A stretch of DNA of 64,000 nucleotides from a bacterium (lineage in GTDB: Bacteria > Bdellovibrionota > Bdellovibrionia > Bdellovibrionales > Bdellovibrionaceae). Where the stretch lies: the NCBI GenBank assembly GCA_019752925.1, contig JAIELP010000010.1:26314-90313 (forward strand), given 5' to 3'. A program made the translations under genes and the position numbers. Position 1 is the first letter of the stretch, and the number at the start of each line of letters is the position of its first letter. Shown one piece after another: positions 19,102-28,658 of this stretch. A model generated the notes under the pieces. It was given only the letters and a program-made list of their open reading frames with translations. It was not told the DNA's origin and did not search any database.

Positions 19102-20321
19102 TACGGCATCACTTCTGATTGTTTGCGAGGTCTTAAAATTTCAAGACCTGGAAGTTTTTCACCTTGTAAGTACTCAAGGCTCGCCCCACCGCCAGTTGAA
19201 ATATGAGTCATTTTGTCAGCAAAACCAGAAGCTTCTGCTGCGGCAGCCGAATCGCCGCCGCCTACGATTTTAACACCTTTTGATTCAGCTAATGCTTTGG
19301 CAACTGCAAATGTACCTTCACAGAAAGCCTTGTTTTCAAATACGCCCATTGGGCCATTCCAGAAAACAGTGGCCGCTTCAGATAAAGCCGCTGTGTAGTT
19401 TTTAATAGTTTGTGGACCTATATCTAAGCCCATGTAGTTATCTTCAATCACCGCAGATGTTGTAACTTTTTTATTTTCAACATTGCCGAACTCAGTTGAA
19501 ACAATATGATCAACCGGCAACAACATAGTTTTGTTACGGGCTTCCATACGCTGAATCATTTCTTTAGCGTATTTTACTTTGTCCGCTTCAACTAAAGATT
19601 TACCTACAGGCACACCTTTAGCTTTTAAAAATGTGTAAGCCATAGCTCCACCGATAACAAAACCATCGACGATGTCGATTAACTTTTCGATAACTTCGAT
19701 TTTATCCGAAATTTTAGCGCCGCCTAAGATGGCAATATACGGACGCTTTGGATTGTCAGTTAAGCTGTCTAACATTTTGATTTCTTTTTCGATTAAGAAA
19801 CCAATGCCTTTATTTTTCATGATTTCCGGGAAAGCATGAATGCTGGCGTGAGCGCGGTGGCTGGCACCGAACGCATCGTTAATGTAAATATCTGAATATG
19901 AAGCCCAGTATAAAGCCAAATCATTTTTATTTTCAGTTTCACCTTCGTCAAAACGTAAGTTCTCTAATAAAATGATTTCGTTTTTCATATTACCATAAAG
20001 AATGTGTTTAACACCTTCAGAGCTCGGCTCTTCCATTAAAACAACGTCACGGCTAAGAAGCTCTGTTAAACGCTTAGCTACAGGCTCTAATGAAAATTGT
20101 TTATCCTTAGCTGATTTAGGGCGCCCCAAATGCGAGGCTAAAATTAATTTAGCACCTTTTTCAAGACAGTAATTGATTGTTGGCAAACTGGCAGTAATAC
20201 GAGTTTCATCTGTGATTTTGGTGCCATCTAGAGGAACGTTTAAATCCAGACGTAAGAATACGGTTTTACCCGCCATTTCAAAGTCGCGAACTGTTTTAAT
20301 ACCTTTTAAACCTGATGACAT
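19101..20321 (-). CDS. pgk: Phosphoglycerate kinase
   Basis: KTVFLRLDLNVPLDGTKITDETRI, LASHLGRPK, VFWNGPMGVFE, GGGDSAAA. Confidence 0.97.
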   Translation of the reverse strand: MSSGLKGIKTVRDFEMAGKTVFLRLDLNVPLDGTKITDETRITASLPTINYCLEKGAKLILASHLGRPKSAKDKQFSLEPVAKRLTELLSRDVVLMEEPSSEGVKHILYGNMKNEIILLENLRFDEGETENKNDLALYWASYSDIYINDAFGASHRAHASIHAFPEIMKNKGIGFLIEKEIKMLDSLTDNPKRPYIAILGGAKISDKIEVIEKLIDIVDGFVIGGAMAYTFLKAKGVPVGKSLVEADKVKYAKEMIQRMEARNKTMLLPVDHIVSTEFGNVENKKVTTSAVIEDNYMGLDIGPQTIKNYTAALSEAATVFWNGPMGVFENKAFCEGTFAVAKALAESKGVKIVGGGDSAAAAEASGFADKMTHISTGGGASLEYLQGEKLPGLEILRPRKQSEVMP

Positions 20322-20356
20322 ATAAATTCCTTAATCAAACTCAGTTAAAATTCAAA

Positions 20357-21355
20357 TTACTTAGAAGCCATGTATAAAGCCATGTCGACCATACGGCTTG
20401 AGAAACCGTATTCATTGTCGTACCAAGATAAAACTTTAACTGTTTTACCGTTAACAACCATTGTTGTTTTGGCATCGACGATTGATGAATAAGGGTTACC
20501 GTTAAAATCAACGCTAACTAATTCTTTTTCTTCAACAGCTAATACGCCTTTTAAAGAACCTTTAGCGGCTTCTCTTAAAGCATCGTTAATTGCTGAAACT
20601 GAAGTTTCTTTTTTAGCTTGGAAAGTAAAATCCACTAAACTTACGTTTGGAGTCGGCACACGTACTGAAATACCGTCAATTTTACCTTTTAATTCAGGTA
20701 ACACTAAGCCAACTGCTTTAGCCGCACCGGTAGTTGTAGGAATCATAGAAACAGCCGCACTTCTAGCGCGACGTAAATCTTTGTGTGAAGAATCTAAAAT
20801 ACGTTGATCGTTGGTGTACGAATGGATGGTCATCATGGTACCGCTTTCAATACCAACAGCATCATTTAAAACCTTAGCTAAGGGAGCTAAGCAGTTTGTT
20901 GTACAAGAAGCGTTTGATAAAAATGTGTGCTTAGAGGCATCGTACTGTGTGTGGTTGATACCGTAAACAACTGTTAAATCAACGCCATCTGCCGGAGCTG
21001 ATACCATTACTTTTTTTGCACCTGCAGTTACGTGTTTTTGATAATCGTCTTTACCTTTTAAAGCGCCGGTACATTCCATAACGATTTCAGCGCCCCAGGC
21101 TTTCCAAGGAATTTGAGCTGGATCTTTAGTTTGTGAAACGGGAATTTTTTTACCGTTGATGATTAAATTTTTATCATCGTAAGTTACGTCAGCCTCAAAG
21201 ATACCTTGAGAAGAATCGTATTTTAATAAATGCGCTAAACCTTCAACGCTGTCTAATGAGTTGATTCCTACGATATCCAGTTTTTCAAAACCTGCGCGGA
21301 AAAAGATACGACCGATACGACCGAAACCATTAATACCAACTTTTACTTTAGACAT
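20357..21355 (-). CDS. gap: Glyceraldehyde-3-phosphate dehydrogenase
   Basis: KVGINGFGRIGRIFFRAG; SNASCTTNCLAPLAKVLND; SWYDNEYGFSSRMVD. Confidence 0.97.
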   Translation of the reverse strand: MSKVKVGINGFGRIGRIFFRAGFEKLDIVGINSLDSVEGLAHLLKYDSSQGIFEADVTYDDKNLIINGKKIPVSQTKDPAQIPWKAWGAEIVMECTGALKGKDDYQKHVTAGAKKVMVSAPADGVDLTVVYGINHTQYDASKHTFLSNASCTTNCLAPLAKVLNDAVGIESGTMMTIHSYTNDQRILDSSHKDLRRARSAAVSMIPTTTGAAKAVGLVLPELKGKIDGISVRVPTPNVSLVDFTFQAKKETSVSAINDALREAAKGSLKGVLAVEEKELVSVDFNGNPYSSIVDAKTTMVVNGKTVKVLSWYDNEYGFSSRMVDMALYMASK

Positions 21356-21367
21356 TTTACTCTCCTG

Positions 21368-22150
21368 TTAATTCTGTTTAATTAATTTAAAAAATAATTT
21401 TTCTGCGTTTTTTTTAGTTTGTTCACTTAAAGTTTGCAAGCTGACATTTTTAAGATCTGCTACAACTTGTGCTGTATGCACCACATAAGCCGACGTGTTA
21501 GATTTTCCGCGCATCGGCACCGGTGCTAAAAACGGAGCATCGGTTTCTACGTGTAATCTGTCCAACGGAACTATGTTTTTAACTGTGTTTCTTAAGTCGT
21601 CAGCATTTTTGAAAGTCACTACTCCTGAAATCGAAATATTGTAGCCTAAGTCCAAAGCTTGCTGAGCCAGATTTCCTGTACCCGTAAAGCAGTGGATAAT
21701 TCCTTTAACTTGACCTTTAAACTCTTCTAAAATTTTAATGGTGTCTTCTTCAGCATCACGTGTGTGAATCTCAACAGGTAAACCTGTATCCGCAGCAATT
21801 TTAAGCTGTTCACGAAAAGCATAAATCTGCTCTTCTTTTGGGGATTGATTGTAATAGTAGTCTAAGCCGATTTCACCGATAGCCACCACTCTCGGATGAG
21901 AGGCATTCTTTCTTAAGAACTCACCTACTTCATCATTGTACTTAACACCGTCATGCGGGTGAACACCTATTGTACAGAAAACATGGGGCGAAAATTTTTC
22001 AGCTAAATCTATAACGATTGGTAAATCTGCAGGTTCTGTTCCGATGGTGATGATGCGGCTGACACCGACATCAATAGCCTGCTTGAGCGCCAACTCAGAG
22101 CCGCCTTCTAAACGGTCTAAATGGCAGTGCACATCAATCCACTCGAGCAT
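21368..22150 (-). CDS. tatD: TatD family hydrolase
   Basis: IDVHCHLDRLEGGSE, AIGEIGLDYYYN, VEIHTRDAEEDT, HVETDAPFLAPVP; start MLEWIDVHCHLD at 22150. Confidence 0.92.
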   Translation of the reverse strand: MLEWIDVHCHLDRLEGGSELALKQAIDVGVSRIITIGTEPADLPIVIDLAEKFSPHVFCTIGVHPHDGVKYNDEVGEFLRKNASHPRVVAIGEIGLDYYYNQSPKEEQIYAFREQLKIAADTGLPVEIHTRDAEEDTIKILEEFKGQVKGIIHCFTGTGNLAQQALDLGYNISISGVVTFKNADDLRNTVKNIVPLDRLHVETDAPFLAPVPMRGKSNTSAYVVHTAQVVADLKNVSLQTLSEQTKKNAEKLFFKLIKQN

Positions 22151-23099
22151 ATTGAATCCATAGGTTCTCAAATACTAAAGAAGTATCTGCGTTGGCGTTG
22201 ATGTCTCTTTCCGCTGCAATTAAATGCTGACAGAGCCAGCCGAGTTTATTGGCCGATAAAGAGTAAAGTTGCTTCAGTCGTTCCGACTGATCTGTGTTTA
22301 AAATAAATTTTTGCGCCTGAGTTTTTAAAATGATGGCATCGCGGCTCATTTGCAACCAGCAGTTGATGCTGAACTGAGCCCATGAGCGGTCTTTAACTGA
22401 ATCTTTCCAGGTTTTATCCAATAAAAAGTTTTCGTCAGAACAGAATTGATCAAAAAAAGTAAGGGCTTCTTCGCGCTGAGCTTTTCCTTCAGGTGAAGAT
22501 AATAATTCAAGTCTGTCGATTTGTCCGCGGCAACTGCGATAAGTCCAATCTGGAAGAGCCGGCTTAATTTTTTTAACTTCGTCATAAGTTAAAGCTGTAA
22601 AGCGCACCACCTGGGTGCGTGAACGTATAGTCGGTAAAAATTGATGTACGTCATTGGTAATTAAAATAAAAAATATATTTTCGCTGGGCTCTTCCAAAGT
22701 TTTTAAAAGTGCATTGGATGCCTGAGGGTTCATCGTTTGCGCCTGATCAATAATAACCACGCGGGCGCTCCCCATTGATGAAAGCGATAATGAATCTAAG
22801 AGATCACGGATTTTTTCAACTTTGATCACCGGTCTTGTCAATTCGGGATCAGGTTTAATTACAGTTAAACTTTCAGACTGTTGTTTTTCAATACGAATAC
22901 AGGCGCCGCATAGGCCACAGGCTTCAGGAGATTCATCACATACTAAAACTTGCGCAAAGGCCAAGGCCATTTTCATTTTGCCAATTCCTGACGGCCCTAC
23001 AAACATAACGGCATGAGGCCAACGGCCCGCCTGTTTCAGTTGAAACAACTGTGAAATTTCGTTTTGATGTCCAACTACAGATTCAATTACTCGAGCCAT
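22134..23099 (-). CDS. holB: DNA polymerase III delta' subunit
   Basis: VGPSGIGKMKMALAFAQ, Zn-type CDESPEACGLCGAC, ALLKTLEEPSENIFFILIT. Confidence 0.9.
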   Translation of the reverse strand: MARVIESVVGHQNEISQLFQLKQAGRWPHAVMFVGPSGIGKMKMALAFAQVLVCDESPEACGLCGACIRIEKQQSESLTVIKPDPELTRPVIKVEKIRDLLDSLSLSSMGSARVVIIDQAQTMNPQASNALLKTLEEPSENIFFILITNDVHQFLPTIRSRTQVVRFTALTYDEVKKIKPALPDWTYRSCRGQIDRLELLSSPEGKAQREEALTFFDQFCSDENFLLDKTWKDSVKDRSWAQFSINCWLQMSRDAIILKTQAQKFILNTDQSERLKQLYSLSANKLGWLCQHLIAAERDINANADTSLVFENLWIQYARVD

Positions 23100-23722
23100 T
23101 TTCTGCTCTTTAATTCGGTCAGTAGTAAGTTAAATAATTCTTCCGGCGTTTTTGAGGCATCAAGTACAAGCCAGTCTGTTGGGTGCTGTTCGGCCTGCTT
23201 CAAAAAACCTTCGCGTACACGGCGGTGAAAAGATTCGGCTTCAGATTCCATACGGTCTTCGGTTTCGCCCGTTGCTGCGGCACGAGACTGGCGACGTCTT
23301 TGTGATTCTTCAATGGTAAGATCAAGTAAAACATTAAGATTAGGTTTTAATGAATCTGTTGCAAAATCGTTAAGCCAGTCCACTTGATCGCCGGAAATTT
23401 GACGACCACCAGCCTGAAAGGCCACTGAGCTTGCAGTAAATCGATCGCACAAAACCCACTGTTTTTTTTCAAGCGCCGGTTTAATAACCAAATCAACATG
23501 CTGTGAACGGCTGGCTTCATAAAGTAATAATTCTGTTCTGGGAGAAGGCACTTCTGCGCCTTTAGACAAAATAATATTACGGAGCTGATCACCAATTAGA
23601 GTACCGCCCGGCTCGCGGGTTTTTATAAAGCTTTTATTTTGTATTCTTAAATGACTTTCAAGCTGGCTCATCAACGTGGATTTACCAGAGCCATCTAGAC
23701 CTTCAAATGCCAGAAAAAACAT
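23087..23722 (-). CDS. tmk: Thymidylate kinase
   Basis: FLAFEGLDGSGKSTLMSQL, KTREPGGT, VLCDRFTASSVAFQ. Confidence 0.96.
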   Translation of the reverse strand: MFFLAFEGLDGSGKSTLMSQLESHLRIQNKSFIKTREPGGTLIGDQLRNIILSKGAEVPSPRTELLLYEASRSQHVDLVIKPALEKKQWVLCDRFTASSVAFQAGGRQISGDQVDWLNDFATDSLKPNLNVLLDLTIEESQRRRQSRAAATGETEDRMESEAESFHRRVREGFLKQAEQHPTDWLVLDASKTPEELFNLLLTELKSRKWLE

Positions 23723-23861
23723 AGCCCTTACGTATCTCGTAAGCTTGGTATTTTGTCATCATTAAACAATGCGTCAACTCGCTTCTTTAAGGATTAAAGC
23801 TAGACGAGAGAACACAGCAGATATAGTTTAAGTTTTTTATAAATTTGTAAGGAGAATCTTA

Positions 23862-24215
23862 ATGATTACATTTTTAGCTATCGTTCATATTATTGCGTGC
23901 CTTGGCTTAGTTGGGCTTGTTTTACTTCAAGACTCTAAAAGCGGCGGAGTATTCACTTCTCAATCTTCTTCGAGCTCAGTTTTAGGTGCTGGCGGCGCGG
24001 CTACTTTAGCGCAAACAGCAACAAAAGTAATTGCAGCTTTATTTGCGGCAACTTGCATAGGTTTATCAATCATGTCTGCACGTTCTGAAAAATCAGTAGT
24101 TGATGGCGCTATCCCAACAGCAACTGTTCCGGCAGCTACTACTTCTGCTCCGGTAGAAACTGCAGCCCCTGCTGCTCCGGCAACTGCACAACCAGCGGCT
24201 AATGAAAAAAAATAA
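23862..24215 (+). CDS. secG: Preprotein translocase subunit SecG
   Basis: VGLVLLQDSKSGGVFTSQSSSSSVLGAGGAATLAQTATKVIAALFAATCIGLSI; Ala/Pro-rich tail. Confidence 0.93.
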   Translation: MITFLAIVHIIACLGLVGLVLLQDSKSGGVFTSQSSSSSVLGAGGAATLAQTATKVIAALFAATCIGLSIMSARSEKSVVDGAIPTATVPAATTSAPVETAAPAAPATAQPAANEKK

Positions 24216-24978
24216 TTGGATTGTTCCCGGACTTATTGTTCTGGGGATAGCCCTGATACTTGTTTCAACTTGGGCACCTCAGAAAAAATTTGATCTGGGG
24301 TTCTCAAAAAAAATGGGCCGTGTAATTGAAAAAACCGGCCATGTTAGTTTTCAAAATAGCGGAATGCCCGCTGAAAACGAAGTTAATTTAAATTATTCCA
24401 TAGATACCCGCGACCTTTTTAGAACCGATAGTGAGTCTGAAGCTCTTATTGAATTCAATAATGGCGGCCAATTCCGCCTAGCTGAAAAATCAGAAATTCT
24501 AATCGATAAGCTCGACAATGGAAACCCACTGGTTGTTGTGAGAACCGGTGACATTTTCATTGAAAAATTTGGCAAATCCCCATCATTTTGGGTACGCAAA
24601 GATGGGCAAATATATACGGCCGTAGATTTTGCCTTAGTAGACAAGAAAAACTCTTCACGATTAAAAGAAGCTGTACCAACCAAACAATCTCAAGAGCAGA
24701 TCACTCAAATGGAAATTGAAAATGTTCTCAACTCGAAAAAGAATGATTTTTTTAAATGCTACGGGCAATTAATACAGAAAAGTCCGCAAGCCTCTGGCCA
24801 AGTTTTGGTTTCGTTTACAATTGAAAAACAAGGGCATACATCTAAGGTGGAAATCTCTAAGTCTGAAATTTTAGAATCAAACTTTAAATCATGCCTCATG
24901 GAAGTTGTTGCTCGCACTAAATTTCGTTCTTTCAGTGGTAGCCCAGTGGCTACAGTTTTTCCTTTAAAATTTGAATAA
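24202..24978 (+). CDS. FecR-like membrane protein with AgmX/PglI-type C-terminal domain
   Basis: N-terminal TM; FecR-like LFRTDSESEALIEFNNGGQFRLAEKSEILI; C-terminal FFKCYGQLIQKSPQASGQVLVSFTIEKQGHTSKVEI...FKSCLMEVVARTKFRSF. Confidence 0.75.
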   Translation: MKKNNWIVPGLIVLGIALILVSTWAPQKKFDLGFSKKMGRVIEKTGHVSFQNSGMPAENEVNLNYSIDTRDLFRTDSESEALIEFNNGGQFRLAEKSEILIDKLDNGNPLVVVRTGDIFIEKFGKSPSFWVRKDGQIYTAVDFALVDKKNSSRLKEAVPTKQSQEQITQMEIENVLNSKKNDFFKCYGQLIQKSPQASGQVLVSFTIEKQGHTSKVEISKSEILESNFKSCLMEVVARTKFRSFSGSPVATVFPLKFE

Positions 24979-25119
24979 AATAAAAACTGGCCACTTTAAT
25001 GGTGCATTCTTAAAATTGAGCCGAGCTTTACTAACGCCTCAAGATATTTTTTTGCAACAGAAATTTTTCATTCTTTACTCATTTATGACTTACCTACGCA
25101 AATCAGCAGTGAACAACGA

Positions 25120-25182
25120 ATGAAGAGTTTCTTTTGTAAATACACTTTACATAAAGACCTGTGCAAGGATAAGTTATCTTAA
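25120..25182 (+). CDS. Putative 20-aa ORF overlapping the radical SAM start (TAATG)
   Basis: MKSFFCKYTLHKDLCKDKLS*; two Cys; stop overlaps the ATG of 25182 by 1 nt; weak ribosome-binding site of its own. Confidence 0.2.
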   Translation: MKSFFCKYTLHKDLCKDKLS

Positions 25183-26306
25183 TGAGAACCGCTGCAGAAA
25201 TTAGAAAATCATTACCATCAAATTTTTGCCCGGTACCGTTTACGACACTTTTGTTGGATCCCGCTGGACAGGTCGGTATGTGCCGACATCATGGCCAACA
25301 AACATTTATTGGGAACATTAAAAACAATACAATTTTAGAAATTTGGAATAGTGAAAAAGCCATACAATGGCGTAAAGAGTTTTTGCAGAACAATGTGAAG
25401 ATTTGCGACCCTTTGCTTTTTGATCGACGCTGTAATCTTACTAATAATTGGAATGACCTTTTACCTTATGCTGAGCTTTCTGAAATTCAAACGCAGCCTT
25501 TTTTAAGATTGACGGCAAATTTAAACGGACGTTGTAATTTGACTTGCCAAACCTGTAAAGTCTGGGAAATGCCTAACGGCCTTTATACAGAAGAAAACTT
25601 CTGGGGTCCGGCCAAAGAGGCTATATTTCCATATTTAAAGTATGTCGATATGTTAGGTGGAGAGCCGTTTTTCCAATCGGACACATTTCGGTTAATGGAA
25701 GAGGTCCATGCTGTTAATCCAGACTGTCTATGGGATATTACAACTAACATGCACTGGCAGCATAAAGATAAAATTTTAGATAAAATTAACCTCATGAATT
25801 TTAAAAATATAAACATTTCGCTAGATTCGTTAATACCGGAGATATTTAATAAAATAAGAAAGCCCGGGCGTCTGGACGTATTTCTTAAAAACCTTGAGTT
25901 ACTTTTAAGCGCACGAGATCAAAAGAAAAATTCTTTCGAAATTAGTTTAAATTGCGTTGTACAAAAAGATAACTGGACCGAACTTAAAAACATTTTAAAT
26001 TTTTGCGAAGAAAGAGAAATAAAGCCACATTTTTTTCATGTGCGCGACCCCTTTGAGTTCTCTTTACTTGATTTAGATCAAAGCCAGCGGATAAAAATAT
26101 TAGATTTTTATTTAAGTACATTTGTTTCATCAGATATTGCATTTATGTACCGAGTTATCACACCACTTATCAATTCATTACCAAGTGAGTATAAGGCTGG
26201 TTATTTAGTTACTTTTAACGAAATATTAAAAAATGCTCGGCTGACTAGATCTTACCTTAAGGGTTCTTCACAAATTAAACCCAAGCACGAGAACAAGTAT
26301 GATTGA
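25182..26306 (+). CDS. Radical SAM protein with N-terminal twitch/SPASM-like Cys region
   Basis: rSAM CxxxCxxC: CNLTCQTC; LGGEPFFQ; N-terminal CPVPFTTLLLDPAGQVGMCRHHGQQTFIGNIKNNTILEIWNS. Confidence 0.85.
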   Translation: MRTAAEIRKSLPSNFCPVPFTTLLLDPAGQVGMCRHHGQQTFIGNIKNNTILEIWNSEKAIQWRKEFLQNNVKICDPLLFDRRCNLTNNWNDLLPYAELSEIQTQPFLRLTANLNGRCNLTCQTCKVWEMPNGLYTEENFWGPAKEAIFPYLKYVDMLGGEPFFQSDTFRLMEEVHAVNPDCLWDITTNMHWQHKDKILDKINLMNFKNINISLDSLIPEIFNKIRKPGRLDVFLKNLELLLSARDQKKNSFEISLNCVVQKDNWTELKNILNFCEEREIKPHFFHVRDPFEFSLLDLDQSQRIKILDFYLSTFVSSDIAFMYRVITPLINSLPSEYKAGYLVTFNEILKNARLTRSYLKGSSQIKPKHENKYD

Positions 26307-27519
26307 TGAATTAGAGCATAAATATTTTTGCATTTTACCCTGGATTCATTTAAACATTAATATAAATGGCGATGTAACACCGTGCTGTCGTATTCAACCC
26401 GACGTTAAATACGGATCAACCCATACTGATAATTTGACAGATATCTGGAAATCAGCAGAAGTTAAAAAATTTCGTAATGAAGTGCTCTCACAAAATAATA
26501 AAAATTCCTGTAAAGACTGCACACAGATAGATAAAACAAATGGCCTAAGCCACAGAAGTGTTTCAAATTTTGTATTTAAAAAGCATTTCCACCGGTCTTT
26601 AAACGATAGCCATACTGAAATTTTTCCTACTTATTTAGACATTAGATTTTCTAATGTCTGTAACTTAAAATGCCGCACCTGCAGTTCTAAATATAGTACA
26701 GGCTGGTATAGCGAAACCAATCGAATCGAAAACACAAATCATATAGAACCGATAAGACTTACAGAAAACTTTAATGAACTGTGGTCTTCTTTTCATAAAA
26801 TTCTTACACAAGTTGAATCGATTTATTTTGCCGGCGGCGAGCCTTTACTACAAGATGAACACTTTCTATTTTTAGAAAAGCTTATAGAACATAAGCTTAC
26901 ACACATAAAGCTTACATATAATACAAACCTAACTCACTTAAATTATAAAAATTGGAACGCTTTAGATATATGGAAAAATTTTAAAAGCGTTAGTGTCAGT
27001 GCAAGTCTTGATGGTCACGGAGAAATTGCTCAGTACCTACGCAAGGGGCACCAGTGGCAACAAATTGAATCTAATATTAATAAAATAAAAAAACAGTCTC
27101 TGGAAATATACTTTGCAATTCATATAACCGTTAGCGTGTTAAACGTATTTCGAATACCAGCTTCTATTCGTTTCTGGCTAGATCATGGTTTTGTAACAGA
27201 TGCAAATCAACTAGTTATTAACTTCGTAGAGCATCCAAAGTACTACAATATAAACATCCTGAATGATCGCGAAATCGAAAGTCTAAAAAAAATTTATTTA
27301 GACTCAAAAGAAAGCTTTGTTCTTCCTTCTGGTCTGAATATTTCAGATGGAATTAATATTAAATTATCTCATATTTTAGCTAAACTTAGCCAGGAGCAAC
27401 AGCTTGAGCAACGCTCTGAATTTCGCAGAATAACTCAAGAGCTTGATAAGTTAAGAAACGAAAACACCTCTTTAATTATTCCAGAATTAGAGGCTTTAAT
27501 GACAGAAGATACTTTTTGA
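26299..27519 (+). CDS. Radical SAM protein with N-terminal twitch domain
   Basis: FCILPWIHLNININGDVTPCCRI...LTDIWKSAEVKKFR...CKDCTQID; rSAM CNLKCRTC; FAGGEPLLQ; overlaps the previous gene by 8 nt. Confidence 0.88.
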   Translation: MIDELEHKYFCILPWIHLNININGDVTPCCRIQPDVKYGSTHTDNLTDIWKSAEVKKFRNEVLSQNNKNSCKDCTQIDKTNGLSHRSVSNFVFKKHFHRSLNDSHTEIFPTYLDIRFSNVCNLKCRTCSSKYSTGWYSETNRIENTNHIEPIRLTENFNELWSSFHKILTQVESIYFAGGEPLLQDEHFLFLEKLIEHKLTHIKLTYNTNLTHLNYKNWNALDIWKNFKSVSVSASLDGHGEIAQYLRKGHQWQQIESNINKIKKQSLEIYFAIHITVSVLNVFRIPASIRFWLDHGFVTDANQLVINFVEHPKYYNINILNDREIESLKKIYLDSKESFVLPSGLNISDGINIKLSHILAKLSQEQQLEQRSEFRRITQELDKLRNENTSLIIPELEALMTEDTF

Positions 27520-27581
27520 TTTGCAAATTTTTCCAAATTGTTGCTTCTTAGAAATATACTACTCTACACAGCTGAGCTAAT

Positions 27582-28658
27582 TTAGCGGTAATCCTTTAAA
27601 TAATCGATATGCTTCGGTATCCAGGCCTCAAAAATTCCGTCTAGCTCATAGACCTGTCCGCCATCAGTTATTTTTTCTTTTAAAGGTTCAATTTTAGGTG
27701 TCCACGACTGTGAAATAATTTTTTTTTCTATAAAATAATTTTTAATCATTTCATAACTCGATAATCCTAAAATACGACGACGTATAAGCTCGTCAAATGC
27801 ATAAACCAACTGTTCGGCAGTAAATTTGTATTTTTCCATTAGTCCACTGGCAATAAATCCCAACTCCTCTAGTGAAAGTCTCTGATCTTGTACCAAATCA
27901 AGAGCCACTTGAAATGAATTATACGTTGGCAATGTTCGACGACCATATTTTAAATAATATTCAGGGTCGGTATCCGTAGCTAAATTAATATAAATTTTTT
28001 CTACCGGATCCTGTATTGGAATTATATTTTGTAATCTCAGAATTTCATCAATTTGAGCATAGTTAACGCCTAAATCTTCTAATAAAACTGTTAACTGACC
28101 TTCGGTGTGGCGACGCGAACAAATATCTGAAAATAAATTGTAAATTGTTGCATCTGACTCAGAATCGTCACCAAAACAAATCATTTTAACGTTGTCAGAG
28201 AGTCGCGTCCGCAACTGTAATAGCGACTGTACTTTATATCCTATTTGTTTTTTTAAAAATAAAAGTTTTTTAGGAGCCAAATTTTTAAGATTATCTTTAT
28301 AAAACATACCGATCGGGCGAATTTCATCTAGAATAAATTTTTCATAAACTTTTGACTCCATCTGCGGAGGAGAGGCAGATACAAAAAATAATGGAAAACT
28401 TTTTTCATTGAAATGCTTTTTACGGTAACGGGCTAAGCTCCGGATAATATCCGGAGTTCCGGGCACATTTTTTTTAGTAAATGCTTTTTCAAAAATGGTA
28501 TGGAAAAGTCCTGTAAGCGAATCAATAGATGTATCTAAATAAGTTTTATCAAGATCCCAGACGTAAACCACATCGGCTTTATCCAATTGCGCTTTGTTTT
28601 CATAGTCAAAGTAAACCACATCTAAGTTTGTTGTTGAACGCTGTTTCCAGTGGGCCAT
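27582..28658 (-). CDS. HAD-like / App1-like (DUF2183-type) phosphatase domain protein
   Basis: VYVWDLDKTYLDTS (DxDxT), LFFVSASPPQM, ICFGDDSESDATIY. Confidence 0.7.
   Translation of the reverse strand: MAHWKQRSTTNLDVVYFDYENKAQLDKADVVYVWDLDKTYLDTSIDSLTGLFHTIFEKAFTKKNVPGTPDIIRSLARYRKKHFNEKSFPLFFVSASPPQMESKVYEKFILDEIRPIGMFYKDNLKNLAPKKLLFLKKQIGYKVQSLLQLRTRLSDNVKMICFGDDSESDATIYNLFSDICSRRHTEGQLTVLLEDLGVNYAQIDEILRLQNIIPIQDPVEKIYINLATDTDPEYYLKYGRRTLPTYNSFQVALDLVQDQRLSLEELGFIASGLMEKYKFTAEQLVYAFDELIRRRILGLSSYEMIKNYFIEKKIISQSWTPKIEPLKEKITDGGQVYELDGIFEAWIPKHIDYLKDYR

Noticed and set aside
22346-22585. 79-aa minus ORF inside holB (and 82-aa ORF 23347..23595 inside tmk)
   Set aside because: Alternative frames of well-supported genes on the same strand.
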